Shown: positions 26,616 through 35,406 of the stretch, one piece after another
How the letters are laid out: each line of letters starts with the position of its first letter
Position numbering within the stretch: position 1 is the first letter of the stretch
NCBI GenBank assembly: GCA_035913415.1
Contig: JAMIIV010000004.1
Coordinates: 118,321 to 182,320, forward strand
Source of the DNA: UBA5070 sp035913415
Lineage (GTDB): Bacteria > Fibrobacterota > Fibrobacteria > UBA5070
Direction of reading: 5' to 3'
DNA: 64,000 bases
Position numbers and translations under genes: made by a program
Notes under the pieces: model-generated
What the model was told of the DNA's origin: nothing
The model's database searches: none
What the model saw: the letters and a program-made list of their open reading frames with translations, nothing else

Positions 26616-27660
26616 GTCTGCCTCCCAGCAGGTGTGTGAGGCGATCGCGGAGAAACGAGGGGAACGCGCCCGTTTCGATGTACCGCCAGGTCAGGGAAGA
26701 GACGCCCCACACCACGAGGATGAACAGCGTGGAGGCGCCGACATGTTCGAGATCGGTGGAGCGCCGACCCACGAGGGCGAGCACCCATCCCAGCACCACG
26801 ATGTGGCTGAGGTAGATGGAGTACGAGAGGTCGCCCGAGCGCACCAGGAGGCGGGTCAGGGGGCCATTGCCGAGCAGTGGATCGAGAAGTATGGCGTTGA
26901 TGACGATCCACAGAGCGAGTGCGAAATCCGTGGGCAGCGAAGGCGGCCTTCCCAGGACGAGCACCAGCAACGGAAGTCCCGCGACCAGGGCAACGACGCG
27001 GGGCATCGCGCCCGTGAACCTGGCGCGATGCCCCCACAGGGTGCGCAGGATCATCCCGGCGAGAAATTCGATGAAGAAGCCGTTGCCCAGTCCGAATGGG
27101 TGGTGCCCGTGGAAGATGGCGGGCAACGCGCACAGCGCGACGCCCGTGGCCACGAGATACCGGCGGCGGAAGAACAGGAGGGAGCATCCGAGGATGGTGT
27201 AGAAGACCAGTTCGTAGGTGAGGGTCCAGCCGACGTAGAGGAACGGGAAGTCGCCATGGCCGTTGGGATTGGGGTTTGGGACGAGCAGGAAGGAGAGTAT
27301 CAACGACTTGGTGGTCCAGCCGGTGAGGTAGCAGGATGCGTCCAGCAGGAGCGTGCTGCCAAGCAACAGGAGTGTGTAGAACCAGTAGTTGGGAATCACG
27401 CGGGACAGTCGGTTCACCAGGAAGTCGCGACCCCGTCCCACGTAACGCGGCGCGGTGTGCGCCATGATGAATCCGCTGAGGATGAAGAAGACGTCGACGG
27501 CCAGCGGCCCTCGCTCCCAGAGGAAGGTGGAGACGGGCCCCGGAGTTTGCCCCTGGAAGGCGAGCTGGACGTAGTGGTGTAGAGAAACGAACAGCGCGGC
27601 GACTCCACGCAGGATCTGCAGGGTCCGCAGATGGTTGGAATCCTGGGCGTTCTCAGCCAT
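26608..27660 (-). CDS. Acyltransferase 3 family membrane protein
   Basis: 350 residues from an ATG at 27660. N-terminal signature LRTLQILRGVAALFVSLHHY (conserved R and catalytic-type His), then LAVDVFFILSGFIMAHTAPR, RLSRVIPNYWFYTLLLL (R-x-x-P-x-Y), YVGWTLTYELVFYTILG and LSYSIYLSHIVVLGWVL close to the end. It is closest to the ExoZ/OafA type with its long FFILSGF motif. It overlaps the polymerase-like gene downstream and the next acyltransferase upstream by eight bases each, so the three form one translation block. It probably acetylates or succinylates a sugar of the repeat unit. Confidence 0.87.
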   Translation of the reverse strand: MAENAQDSNHLRTLQILRGVAALFVSLHHYVQLAFQGQTPGPVSTFLWERGPLAVDVFFILSGFIMAHTAPRYVGRGRDFLVNRLSRVIPNYWFYTLLLLGSTLLLDASCYLTGWTTKSLILSFLLVPNPNPNGHGDFPFLYVGWTLTYELVFYTILGCSLLFFRRRYLVATGVALCALPAIFHGHHPFGLGNGFFIEFLAGMILRTLWGHRARFTGAMPRVVALVAGLPLLVLVLGRPPSLPTDFALALWIVINAILLDPLLGNGPLTRLLVRSGDLSYSIYLSHIVVLGWVLALVGRRSTDLEHVGASTLFILVVWGVSSLTWRYIETGAFPSFLRDRLTHLLGGRRE

Positions 27661-28669
27661 GCAGGCGCCTCCACCAGGTCGTGAGCCCGATGCGGTGGCA
27701 CACCAGAGCGTAGACTGGAAGGGCCAGACAAAGGCTCACCACGGACGACGACCAGGGATCTAGGAAGGGCGCGGTGAGGGTCTCGAAGGGCTTCGACATC
27801 AAGGAGAAAAGAATCAGTTGCGCGAGGTACATGGGAAGGGAGGCCGATCCCCAACGGCACCTATCCAGGATGGGCGGGTTCCAGACCAGGGCAAGCCGGA
27901 ACAATCCGACGCCCAGCAACGCACTGCCAAGGAAGAATTCCTGGTGGACGGCGTGGTCGAACACCGTCCGTGTGGCGACGATCTCGATCGTTTGGAGGAT
28001 CAGTCCCGACACCACCATTGCGGAAGCCGACCAGCGCTTGGGATGCGTCGCCCACGACAAACCCAGCGCGAAGGGGAGAAGGCCCGAGAACAGGAAGCCG
28101 CGGACGTTGATGGCGATGCCTGGAGTGGGAGGCATCCAGTCGGGTCGCCAGATGGCCCAGGGCCCCCAGGCCAGACCCAGGAGGAAGAACACTGCGCCGA
28201 GGGCCGGAAGCCACGCGCGCGCGGCCTTGGGAGTGGCCGAGGCGAGGAGGGCGCACAAAACGAGGCTGTGGAGGTACCACAGCGGCCACGCCACGCCTTC
28301 CAGGATCGCATCCCAGGTGGCCAAGTGCTGGACCCACATGGGAGGCCGGGACCAGGGGTCGGGGTAGCGAGTGAAGTGCAGGATCGTGAACCATATCGCG
28401 TGGATCGCGTGCCAGGCCAAAAGGATGCGGATCCAGCGCCAGGCGAACGCGCCGCCGTCAGCGAGGGTTCCCAGGCGGTCGCGAAGGAAGAATCCGCTGG
28501 CAACGAAGAAGAACGGGACGGCGAAGCGGGACGAGCCCACGACGAGAAGATCCAGCAGGGGCTGCGGGGACGGCTCCAGGCGTGGCCAGAAATGGATGAT
28601 CACCACGCCGAAGGCGGAGAGGAGCCGCAGGAGCTCGACGCTCTGCAGGCGTTGGGATTTCGGACTCAC
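27653..28669 (-). CDS. Acyltransferase 3 family membrane protein (divergent)
   Basis: 338 residues from a GTG at 28669 overlapping the stop of the upstream GT4 gene (GTGA). The family opening is LQSVELLRLLSAFGVVIIHF, followed by FAVPFFFVASGFFLRDRLG and RWIRILLAWHAIHAIWF. WPLWYLHSLVLCALL is the conserved W-x-L-x-x-L segment in the middle. Ten or so membrane spans. The C-terminal YLAQLILFSLM region is a weaker match than in the other members. Some proteins of this shape are annotated simply as membrane acyltransferases of the WecH/YiaH group. Function as an acyltransferase is likely; substrate unknown. Confidence 0.8.
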   Translation of the reverse strand: MSPKSQRLQSVELLRLLSAFGVVIIHFWPRLEPSPQPLLDLLVVGSSRFAVPFFFVASGFFLRDRLGTLADGGAFAWRWIRILLAWHAIHAIWFTILHFTRYPDPWSRPPMWVQHLATWDAILEGVAWPLWYLHSLVLCALLASATPKAARAWLPALGAVFFLLGLAWGPWAIWRPDWMPPTPGIAINVRGFLFSGLLPFALGLSWATHPKRWSASAMVVSGLILQTIEIVATRTVFDHAVHQEFFLGSALLGVGLFRLALVWNPPILDRCRWGSASLPMYLAQLILFSLMSKPFETLTAPFLDPWSSSVVSLCLALPVYALVCHRIGLTTWWRRLHG

Positions 28670-29742
28670 GGGAGTTCCAGGGCCGACTTGAAGCGTTCGA
28701 ACGCATCCGTCCAGGAGAGGAATGCGACGGATGCCGGCGCACGCATGGAGATCCGCTCGCGCAAAGGTTGGTCGTGCAGCAGGCGCGAGATGGCATCAGC
28801 CAGGGCGTGCGGCGAATTCGCCGGGACGATCAGGCAATTGTCTTCATGGACCCCGAATGTGTGGATTCCGCCGTTGTCGGTGCTGACCACCGCGCATCCG
28901 GCCGACATGGCTTCCGCTGCGGGCATGCCGAAGCCCTCCTTGCGCGAGGGGACGGCGAAGATGAGCGAATTCCTGTAGAGCGAGGCGAGGGTCCCGTTGT
29001 CGGGGTAGACATGGTACTTGTCCAGGAGCCGGCGGATTCCCTCGGGAATGAGAGGTCCGCCGAAGCCCCACAACGTGACCTTTGAACCCCATCGCTCGCG
29101 TAGCAAGCCCAAGCACTGCTCGAGAATCTCGGGGCTTTTGACCGACTCGGTGCGGACCGGAAAGCCGATGGTCCAAGGGGGGGCCGGATTGGCTGTGGAT
29201 GTTCCGCCGTGGATGTCGATGTCGACGCCGTGGATGGAGGACCGGACATCCTTGACTCCAAGTCCTTTCAGCATAGTTTCCACTGCCTTGGAGCTACAGA
29301 GCATCGGCGGGCCTGAGCGGTAGGCCGCCTCCATGCGCGAACGCCTAGGCTCGATGGCTTCAACCCAGGTTTCGTATTCCACAATATACCCGAAGGGGCG
29401 ACCTTCGATCCGGATGCCGCTGAGAACTTCCACGGAGCGCCAGCTGAAGGCGACCACGCGAGCATGGGGCAGGTGCAACCCCTCGAGTCTGGGGTGGAAA
29501 CGGAGATGGACGCGGTCGGCAGGTTTGATCCAGGAAACTGGATGGCGCGACCGGTTCTTGAGCCAGCACCACAGTCGCGCATATATGCCTTCGCGCACCC
29601 CGGGAGCGTCGGACACCAGCACGGGGTGGTAGATGTCGATCTCATGGCCACTTCTTGCCAGGCCTTCGGCGAATCTGTAGTAGACGAGCAGGGAGCCCGC
29701 CACGTGCTTGGAATAGTTGGGGAGCAGGAATGCGATCTTCAT
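28666..29742 (-). CDS. GT4 glycosyltransferase
   Basis: 358 residues from an ATG at 29742 which overlaps the stop of the upstream gene (ATGA). N-terminus MKIAFLLPNYSKHVAGSLLV, an opening common to RfaB/WcaC-like transferases. The C-terminal domain has IGFPVRTESVKSPEILEQCL, RRLLDKYHVYPDNGTLASLY and the E-x7-E motif KEGFGMPAAEAMSAGCAVVS. It belongs to a run of coupled minus-strand genes that continues up to 35222. Cytoplasmic enzyme; donor and linkage unknown. Confidence 0.86.
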   Translation of the reverse strand: MKIAFLLPNYSKHVAGSLLVYYRFAEGLARSGHEIDIYHPVLVSDAPGVREGIYARLWCWLKNRSRHPVSWIKPADRVHLRFHPRLEGLHLPHARVVAFSWRSVEVLSGIRIEGRPFGYIVEYETWVEAIEPRRSRMEAAYRSGPPMLCSSKAVETMLKGLGVKDVRSSIHGVDIDIHGGTSTANPAPPWTIGFPVRTESVKSPEILEQCLGLLRERWGSKVTLWGFGGPLIPEGIRRLLDKYHVYPDNGTLASLYRNSLIFAVPSRKEGFGMPAAEAMSAGCAVVSTDNGGIHTFGVHEDNCLIVPANSPHALADAISRLLHDQPLRERISMRAPASVAFLSWTDAFERFKSALELP

Positions 29743-30827
29743 CTAAGATTTCTCCGGCGGCCAAGCAGCCGTGTATGGAGATCTAGCTGGTCGCTGGCAA
29801 TCGCGTTCCACGACGTGGAGCGCACCGCAGCGCGTGCGCCTTCTCGAAGTGCTGACAGACCTGCGGGATCGGAGAGGGTTTCGGCGAGGATGGCACAGAG
29901 GGCTTCTGGGTCGTCTGGGGGAGCCAGTCTTCCGGATCGGCGGTCTGAGACGACTTCGATCACTCCGGGAATCGCAGTGGCCACGGGAGCGAGTCCGCAG
30001 GCCATCGCCTCTACGAGCGAGAGGGGATAGCCTTCGGATCTGCTGGGGAACAGCAGGATCCCGCATCCTTCCAGCAGGGCTGGGAGCTCCGACCTGGAGA
30101 AGTGCGGGCGCACGTCGACACGTGATCGAACATCGTCGGGGAAATCACGGACGATGACGGATTCCGGCACGCCCCCTCCCAGCAGGAGGGCCTTGGGCGC
30201 GAGGTCGGCGCGCAGCACCCTAGTCAGGGCGGCGGCGGCGAGATCGTTCCCCTTGCGATGGATCCAGGAGCCTACCACGGCGATTCCGGACCGGGGCGGC
30301 AAGGGGGACGAGAGAAATTCCGGAGGAAAACCGTTGGGGACCTGGATGACCCTGTCGGGAGTGCCGCCGAGATCGGCGAGGCATTCGGAGCGATCGGATG
30401 CATTGAGAACGAGGAATGCGTCGGCTTTCCGCACCGCCTGGGCTTCCATCCACAGGCGGAGTGAACCGCGGTAGAACTTGTAGAAGCCGCCCACCGAGGC
30501 TTCGCCGCGCCGCACCATCTCCATCAAATTCCGATGGACGACACGCTCCAATCCGTGGGACCTTGCGACCACGACGGGGCCGTCTCTCCGGCCGCACAAC
30601 GGCCAGGCATCCACCGCATGGACGTCCACCACGTCGGCCCAGCGGATCAATGGGGAGTGCGCGAGCCTGATGCCGAATGCCGCCTCGGCGAGACGTCCTG
30701 GTTCGTCGCGGAACAGGTACCGGACTTCATGTCCTCGGGCGGCAAACTGCTCGCCCAGGCAATGCATGACTCCGGGGACGCCCAGGTTCCGATTGCTGGA
30801 ACAGCTGGCGGCGAGGAGGATCCTCAT
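29739..30827 (-). CDS. GT4 glycosyltransferase
   Basis: 362 residues from the ATG at 30827, which overlaps the preceding stop (ATGA). The open frame extends 25 codons further upstream, but that part is low-complexity shadow of the neighbour. N-terminus MRILLAASCSSNRNLGVPG, with VVVARSHGLERVVHRNLMEM in the acceptor domain. Donor domain with IAVVGSWIHRKGNDLAAAAL and the E-x7-E motif SEGYPLSLVEAMACGLAPVA. Same coupled block as its neighbours. No specific partner can be assigned. Confidence 0.86.
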   Translation of the reverse strand: MRILLAASCSSNRNLGVPGVMHCLGEQFAARGHEVRYLFRDEPGRLAEAAFGIRLAHSPLIRWADVVDVHAVDAWPLCGRRDGPVVVARSHGLERVVHRNLMEMVRRGEASVGGFYKFYRGSLRLWMEAQAVRKADAFLVLNASDRSECLADLGGTPDRVIQVPNGFPPEFLSSPLPPRSGIAVVGSWIHRKGNDLAAAALTRVLRADLAPKALLLGGGVPESVIVRDFPDDVRSRVDVRPHFSRSELPALLEGCGILLFPSRSEGYPLSLVEAMACGLAPVATAIPGVIEVVSDRRSGRLAPPDDPEALCAILAETLSDPAGLSALREGARAAVRSTSWNAIASDQLDLHTRLLGRRRNLR

Positions 30828-31957
30828 GGATCCATCCCCATGACCAGGCCGTAGACCTTGGTCAGCCGGCGCAGATGGATGGATGGATGGAAGCGGCGGC
30901 ATGATCGTCGGGCGGCTCTAGTGCCCATGGCACTGCTGGCGGAGACGTCGGTCATGATGCGATCGAGAGCGGAAGCCAGCGCGGCGGAATCGCCCGGAGG
31001 AACGAGCAGGCCTGTCCTCCCAGGGACGATGATGTCGAGGAGGCCGCCGACACCGGAGGCGACGACGGGCAGATGGGCGCGGGATGCCTCCAGGGCCACG
31101 AGCCCGAATGGCTCGGGCCAGAGCGAAGGGATTGCCATCGCGGAGGCTTCCTCGCAGGCGATGCGCGTGGCGGCGGCGGGAACCCAACCTTCGAAGCGGA
31201 TGCGGTCCGCCAAGCCCAGACGCGAGACCATGGCTTCGAGTTGGGGCCGTTCCGGCCCTTCGCCCAGGATGGACAGCCGAACCCCCGGCAACTTGCCCAC
31301 GGCCTCGATGAGCACGTCGCATCCCTTGTTGGGGACGAGCCGGCCCAGGAATACGATCTGGCGGCGCCCGATGTCGCGCGAGGATGGCGCCTGGGCGAGG
31401 GGAACCGGGCCCGGATTGTGGATCAGGTGGATGCGCGGGAGAGAAAGTCCTCTGCGGATCAGCCAGTCGCGGGTGTATGTCGCAGGAGCGACCCAGTGGC
31501 CGGGAAAGTGCTCGCTCGCGTTGGTGATTCCCATCTTGCGAAGGAACTGGGATGGGTTGCGGGAGCCGCAGCGATCGATGTAATGACCCCGCAGGCAGTT
31601 CAGCCACCCGTGCGAGCGTCCGCACACCTTCCGGGAGCCTTCGAGGAAGCGCGCGCCCGAAGGACAATGGGAGGTGTGCTCGTGGGCGGTGATGACCGAT
31701 TGGGATGGAATGCCTTTGTAATGCGGAAGCTGCGAATGCAGGTGCAGGACGTCGGCTTTCCAGGTTCGGAAGATCTCCCCGATACTCTCCACGGAATCCA
31801 ACCTGGTTTCGAGTTCGGGCAGGGTCTGGGTGCCGGCCCAGAGCTCGGCGAGATGGATCTCTTGCCCGGCTTCGCGTTGGGCCTGGATCAGCGAGGTGAC
31901 GTAGGTCGCCACCCCCCCTGCCCCGAAGTTCCCGACCCCCACGTGGAGGATTCTCAT
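30824..31957 (-). CDS. GT4 glycosyltransferase
   Basis: 377 residues from the ATG at 31957 (ATGA overlap with the upstream gene). N-terminus MRILHVGVGNFGAGGVATYV, the glycine-rich acceptor loop; then DVLHLHSQLPHYKGIPSQS and a Cys-rich stretch around SRKVCGRSHGWLNCLRG found in many GT4 enzymes that handle amino sugars. Donor domain: IVFLGRLVPNKGCDVLIEAV, LSILGEGPERPQLEAM, and the E-x7-E motif PEPFGLVALEASRAHLPVVA. A clear family member in the coupled run. Confidence 0.88.
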   Translation of the reverse strand: MRILHVGVGNFGAGGVATYVTSLIQAQREAGQEIHLAELWAGTQTLPELETRLDSVESIGEIFRTWKADVLHLHSQLPHYKGIPSQSVITAHEHTSHCPSGARFLEGSRKVCGRSHGWLNCLRGHYIDRCGSRNPSQFLRKMGITNASEHFPGHWVAPATYTRDWLIRRGLSLPRIHLIHNPGPVPLAQAPSSRDIGRRQIVFLGRLVPNKGCDVLIEAVGKLPGVRLSILGEGPERPQLEAMVSRLGLADRIRFEGWVPAAATRIACEEASAMAIPSLWPEPFGLVALEASRAHLPVVASGVGGLLDIIVPGRTGLLVPPGDSAALASALDRIMTDVSASSAMGTRAARRSCRRFHPSIHLRRLTKVYGLVMGMDP

Positions 31958-33222
31958 GGCGCCGCTCCGTGGAAGGAATCCCTCAACCACCTCGTCCAGG
32001 CCCCTTCGTCGCCGATGGGGAGGATGGCCTCGCGCGGGGATCCATCGAGGATTTCCTTCATGCCCGTCTGATCGGAGACCGCGAGCGGAAGACCGGTCGT
32101 GTGCGCTTCGGCCGGCGCGTATCCCCATCCATCCTCGAAAGAGGCGTGGACGGCGAGCGTGGCGGTGGACAGATGGGGAGCCGGGTCGCCTGATGTCCAC
32201 TCCAGACGGGGATCGATCCGCCGCGCATCTCGGAGCCACATGTGCATGGGACGCGTGCTCCAGCCTCCGATCAGCAGCAGTCGAAGGTCGTCCCCAGGGA
32301 CTTTGCGGAAGGCTTCGACCAGAAACGGGATTCCCTTGGCCACCGAAAGACTGCCCACGGCGACGGCCACTTTCAGGCCCTGGGGGTGGGGTTTGCGTTG
32401 CACGGAAGCGAACCGGGGATCACAGCCCAGGTGCCTGCGTACGATCTTGGATGCAGGAACTCCGCGCTCGATCAGGCTCTGGGTGGTGAGGTCGGAATTC
32501 GTCCGGATTTCGTCGGCCATGGCGAATTCCTCCATGGCCTTGGCTTCGAAGATGCCTCCCATCCAGGAGCGCTCGAACCCGTGCCTGCGGGCGGCAATCT
32601 CGTGCAACCTGCGCACGTTGGAAGGATGCGTGTTGGGCATCTCCAGCACGAGGTGGCGCGTACCCAGCTCGCGGGCCTTGCGGAAGGAATTCCTGGCTCC
32701 GCCCATGAAGCAAACGAGTGAATCTGAAGGTGCCAGGGCCGCGGCGACTCCGCGGTCGAATCGCTCGTGACGCCACCACACGCGGAGATCGGGACGCCAA
32801 CGGAAGGGCGGCCAGCGGAACCAGGCGCGTTCCCACTCCCCGGAGACGATGGTTGCGCCCTCCGGTCCCGAGTGGCAGTAGATCCTGGATTCCTTGCCTT
32901 CGGACAAGGCGTCCTTGTGGATCTTGGCCAGGTGTTGCCCGAGTCCACCCGATCCGAAACCTGTCGGGCAACTCACGATCTGAAGTGGGAGGGACAACGG
33001 AACGGCTCCGACTCGCTGGATTGGGAAATCATCAGGAAACTCGGTGATCCGAGCCTGTTCATCGGGGGAATATACTCGTTCTCGATCTTTGTCGGCGCCC
33101 TTCGGCGTGCGGAGATGATGGTGTGCAATCGGGCCGCAGGGGGCTTTCAGGGGTATGGCGAAGGCCTGCTCCATCACGGGATCCGACGCCGGAAGAGGAT
33201 GTTTCGGCAGGAAGTCTTGCAT
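31954..33222 (-). CDS. GT4-like glycosyltransferase
   Basis: 422 residues from the ATG at 33222, which shares its A with the stop of the upstream GT2 gene (TGATG). The first 75 residues, starting MQDFLPKHPLPASDPV, are not typical of the family; the core begins at LQIVSCPTGFGSGGLGQHLA. Donor-domain segments are VAVAVGSLSVAKGIPFLVEA, LLLIGGWSTRPMHMWL and EDGWGYAPAEAHTTGLPLA, in which the usual first Glu of the E-x7-E motif appears as Asp. A start at a later ATG (DPVMEQAF) is possible. It probably acts as a transferase, somewhat more divergent than the other GT4 proteins here. Confidence 0.8.
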   Translation of the reverse strand: MQDFLPKHPLPASDPVMEQAFAIPLKAPCGPIAHHHLRTPKGADKDRERVYSPDEQARITEFPDDFPIQRVGAVPLSLPLQIVSCPTGFGSGGLGQHLAKIHKDALSEGKESRIYCHSGPEGATIVSGEWERAWFRWPPFRWRPDLRVWWRHERFDRGVAAALAPSDSLVCFMGGARNSFRKARELGTRHLVLEMPNTHPSNVRRLHEIAARRHGFERSWMGGIFEAKAMEEFAMADEIRTNSDLTTQSLIERGVPASKIVRRHLGCDPRFASVQRKPHPQGLKVAVAVGSLSVAKGIPFLVEAFRKVPGDDLRLLLIGGWSTRPMHMWLRDARRIDPRLEWTSGDPAPHLSTATLAVHASFEDGWGYAPAEAHTTGLPLAVSDQTGMKEILDGSPREAILPIGDEGAWTRWLRDSFHGAAP

Positions 33223-34187
33223 CAGAGGCCCAGTCGGACCGCCGCTCCACGAAACCAGAACAGCGGGGCCAGGAGGGCGAACCGCAGGGCCAGGCGCGGA
33301 CGCCGCGTTGCGAGGTCCGCCAGGAGGCGCAGTTGGCGGGCGCAGAGTCCGCGGGGGAACTCCCCGCGGCGGGCGGCGGCGGCCAAGTGCCGATAGCGCT
33401 CCACGAGGCAGTAGTCCACCGCGTATCCGGGGGCCTGGGCGGCCCGCTCCAGGTGGCCGAGGATCAGCCGGTAGACCTCGTCGTTGGACATGCGGCGTTC
33501 GCGTTCGCGCGCGGGGGAGGCCTCCAGGGTGAGGGAGGACGCGTGCCGCCGGACGAAGACGCGCGGATGGTCGTCGAACCCGAAGGCTCCCGCGGAGAGC
33601 ATGGCTCGGACCGCGAATTCCAGGTCTTCCACCTGCGAGAGGTCCTCCCGGTATCCGGACCCGAGTCCCGCCAGGAGGGAGCGACGCCAGAGGACGTTCT
33701 GCGTCCAGATCCGGTGCCGGGTCGCGACCGCGCGCGGAACGAACTCCTCCCGCACGAAGGGCTCGCCTTCCGTCAGATCCCATCGGGTGGAGGCCGTGTC
33801 CGAGGCCAGGAACCACCGGATGCCGACCGCGAAGAAATCCAGGCCTTCGCCGTCCATGCGCGCCAGGGCCGCGGCGTACAGGTCGTCCGCCATGAGGTCG
33901 TCGGAATCGAAGAAGTGGACGAACCTCCCGCACGCGGCCTCCAGGCCCACGTTGCGCGACGCGCTGGGGCCGCGGGGCCGCCCGGAAGGCTTGGGGACGA
34001 GCCGGATGCGGGCGTCCTCGGCGGCGTGGCGGGCGATCGTGCCGAGGGTGCCGTCGGTCGATCCGTCGTCGACGACGAGGCATTCCCACGCTTCGCAGGT
34101 CTGGCTCCTCAGGCAGCGCAGGGTCTCGTCGAGGAGGTCCCGTCGGTCCAGGACGGGGATGACGACGGAGATGGCGGGCTCGGACAT
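33222..34187 (-). CDS. GT2 glycosyltransferase, tandem paralog of the next gene
   Basis: 321 residues from an ATG at 34187, with AGAGGA about nine bases upstream. GT-A family 2: ISVVIPVLDRRDLLDETL, VVDDGSTDGT and the metal site HFFDSDDLMADD. The segment IWTQNVLWRRSLL followed by QVEDLEFAVRAM is shared almost word for word with the protein of 34245-35222 (FTQNVVWRRGFL, MVEDLEFAVRAL), as is the later VRRHASSLT. The two are therefore a tandem duplication that has diverged. Probably adds sugars in the same repeat unit. Specificity unknown. Confidence 0.85.
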   Translation of the reverse strand: MSEPAISVVIPVLDRRDLLDETLRCLRSQTCEAWECLVVDDGSTDGTLGTIARHAAEDARIRLVPKPSGRPRGPSASRNVGLEAACGRFVHFFDSDDLMADDLYAAALARMDGEGLDFFAVGIRWFLASDTASTRWDLTEGEPFVREEFVPRAVATRHRIWTQNVLWRRSLLAGLGSGYREDLSQVEDLEFAVRAMLSAGAFGFDDHPRVFVRRHASSLTLEASPARERERRMSNDEVYRLILGHLERAAQAPGYAVDYCLVERYRHLAAAARRGEFPRGLCARQLRLLADLATRRPRLALRFALLAPLFWFRGAAVRLGL

Positions 34188-34244
34188 GGACGGAGTCCTC
34201 TCGGTGGAAGGAAGGTGCGGTGCCGGCCGGTGCTGGCGCGGGCG

Positions 34245-35222
34245 TCAGCCCGGAGGCGGGGTGCGCGGATCGCGGGGGCGGAAGCTACGGATCGCGCCGA
34301 GGGGCCACAGGGCCGGCATCAGGAGGACCAGGCGAGACAGGAAACGGACGTTGCCTTCGAGGGCGAGGCGGGCGACCAGATGGAGGTAGCGCGCGGCCAG
34401 CGGGAAGGAGACGCGGCCGGCCTTCAGCAGCTGCACGAGGAGCTCGTACCTGCGGTGGCAGGCCCATCGGCGCGCCCGGGCGGAGAGGAGGCCGTGGCCG
34501 CGGAGCGTGGCCACGATCGAGGAGTAGGCGTCGTACATGTGCAGGTTGCGCTGCTCGTGCCGTCGCGGCGATGGGTCGAAGGTGAGGGAGGCGGAATGCC
34601 GCCTCACGAGGACCTCGAGATCGTCGGCCGCGAGGATGCGATCTGTCCGGCACAGGGCGCGGACGGCGAATTCGAGGTCCTCGACCATCGTGAGGTCTTC
34701 CCGGAATCCGGCGATCCCGTCCAGGAAACCGCGTCGCCAGACGACGTTCTGGGTGAAGAGATCGAGCTCGCAGGCGACCGCGCGTCCGAGGAGGTCATCG
34801 AGGACGATCGGGGCGGAGAGCCTGCCGCCCTCCGCCGGATCCCCGGTGAAGAACCGGATCCGGCAGAGGAGGGCGTCGGAGCGGTCGCCTTCGATGCGGT
34901 CCAGGGCCTCGCGGAGGAAGCCCGGAGGCAGGAGGTCGTCGGAATCGAAGAACAGGACGTGGTTCCCGCGCGCCCGGGAGAGCCCGAAATTGCGCGATGC
35001 CGCCGGTCCCCGCGGCGCCCCGGCGGGCTTGGACAGGGGGCGGATGCGCGGATCGTCGGCCGCCGCGGAATCCAGCCACGCGGCGGTCCCGTCCTCCGAC
35101 GAGTCGTCGATCACGAGGCACTCCCAGGACGTTTCGTCCTGGGCCCTCACGGAGGCGATGGTGTCCCGAAGCAGGGGCAGGCGGTTCCATGTCGGGATCA
35201 CGATGCTGATCCTTGGGGCCAA
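34245..35222 (-). CDS. GT2 glycosyltransferase, tandem paralog
   Basis: 325 residues from a TTG at 35222, chosen because AGGAG lies six bases upstream and because family similarity begins right there (LAPRISIVIPTWNRLPLL). The open frame upstream runs antisense to the GH16 promoter region and looks non-coding. Motifs: VIDDSSEDGTAAW, VLFFDSDDLLPPGFL, FTQNVVWRRGFLDGI, MVEDLEFAVRAL. It is the first gene of the long minus-strand block and faces away from the GH16 gene. It ends 57 bases before the paralog downstream. Confidence 0.82.
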   Translation of the reverse strand: MAPRISIVIPTWNRLPLLRDTIASVRAQDETSWECLVIDDSSEDGTAAWLDSAAADDPRIRPLSKPAGAPRGPAASRNFGLSRARGNHVLFFDSDDLLPPGFLREALDRIEGDRSDALLCRIRFFTGDPAEGGRLSAPIVLDDLLGRAVACELDLFTQNVVWRRGFLDGIAGFREDLTMVEDLEFAVRALCRTDRILAADDLEVLVRRHSASLTFDPSPRRHEQRNLHMYDAYSSIVATLRGHGLLSARARRWACHRRYELLVQLLKAGRVSFPLAARYLHLVARLALEGNVRFLSRLVLLMPALWPLGAIRSFRPRDPRTPPPG

Positions 35223-35333
35223 GGGGAGCTCCTGTGTGCGGCTGGTCGGACGAGAATTGTCATCACGGGGGCTCCCGGTGGAGTCCGCCGAGCGGCAATC
35301 TACTCGCGGGAATGGCGCGTGCGCGGCGCGGAC

Positions 35334-35356
35334 ATCGCGATTCCGGGAATCGCGAT
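35334..35356. promoter_or_regulatory. 23-bp palindrome upstream of the GH16 glucanase gene
   Basis: ATCGCGATTCC, one central G, GGAATCGCGAT: a perfect 11-bp inverted repeat. It ends 13 bases before the candidate -35 box at 35370, the position expected of an activator site, and lies between divergent genes. There is no T-tract, so it is not a good terminator. Confidence 0.5.
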
Positions 35357-35369
35357 TGGGCGATAGGAT

Positions 35370-35398
35370 TTGCTTTCCGGGCTCCGCGCGTGTAGTTT
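35370..35398 (+). promoter_or_regulatory. Candidate promoter of the GH16 glucanase gene, possibly leaderless
   Basis: TTGCTT at 35370-35375, a 17-base spacer and TAGTTT at 35393-35398, eight bases before the ATG. As for the gene at 1024, no Shine-Dalgarno sequence is seen, so the message may start at the initiation codon. The match is modest. Confidence 0.4.
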
Positions 35399-35406
35399 TC
35401 CGTCCC

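Noticed and set aside
34537..35406. Long N-terminal extension of the GH16 frame
   Set aside because: It overlaps the GT2 gene and promoter region on the other strand; the signal peptide starts at 35407.
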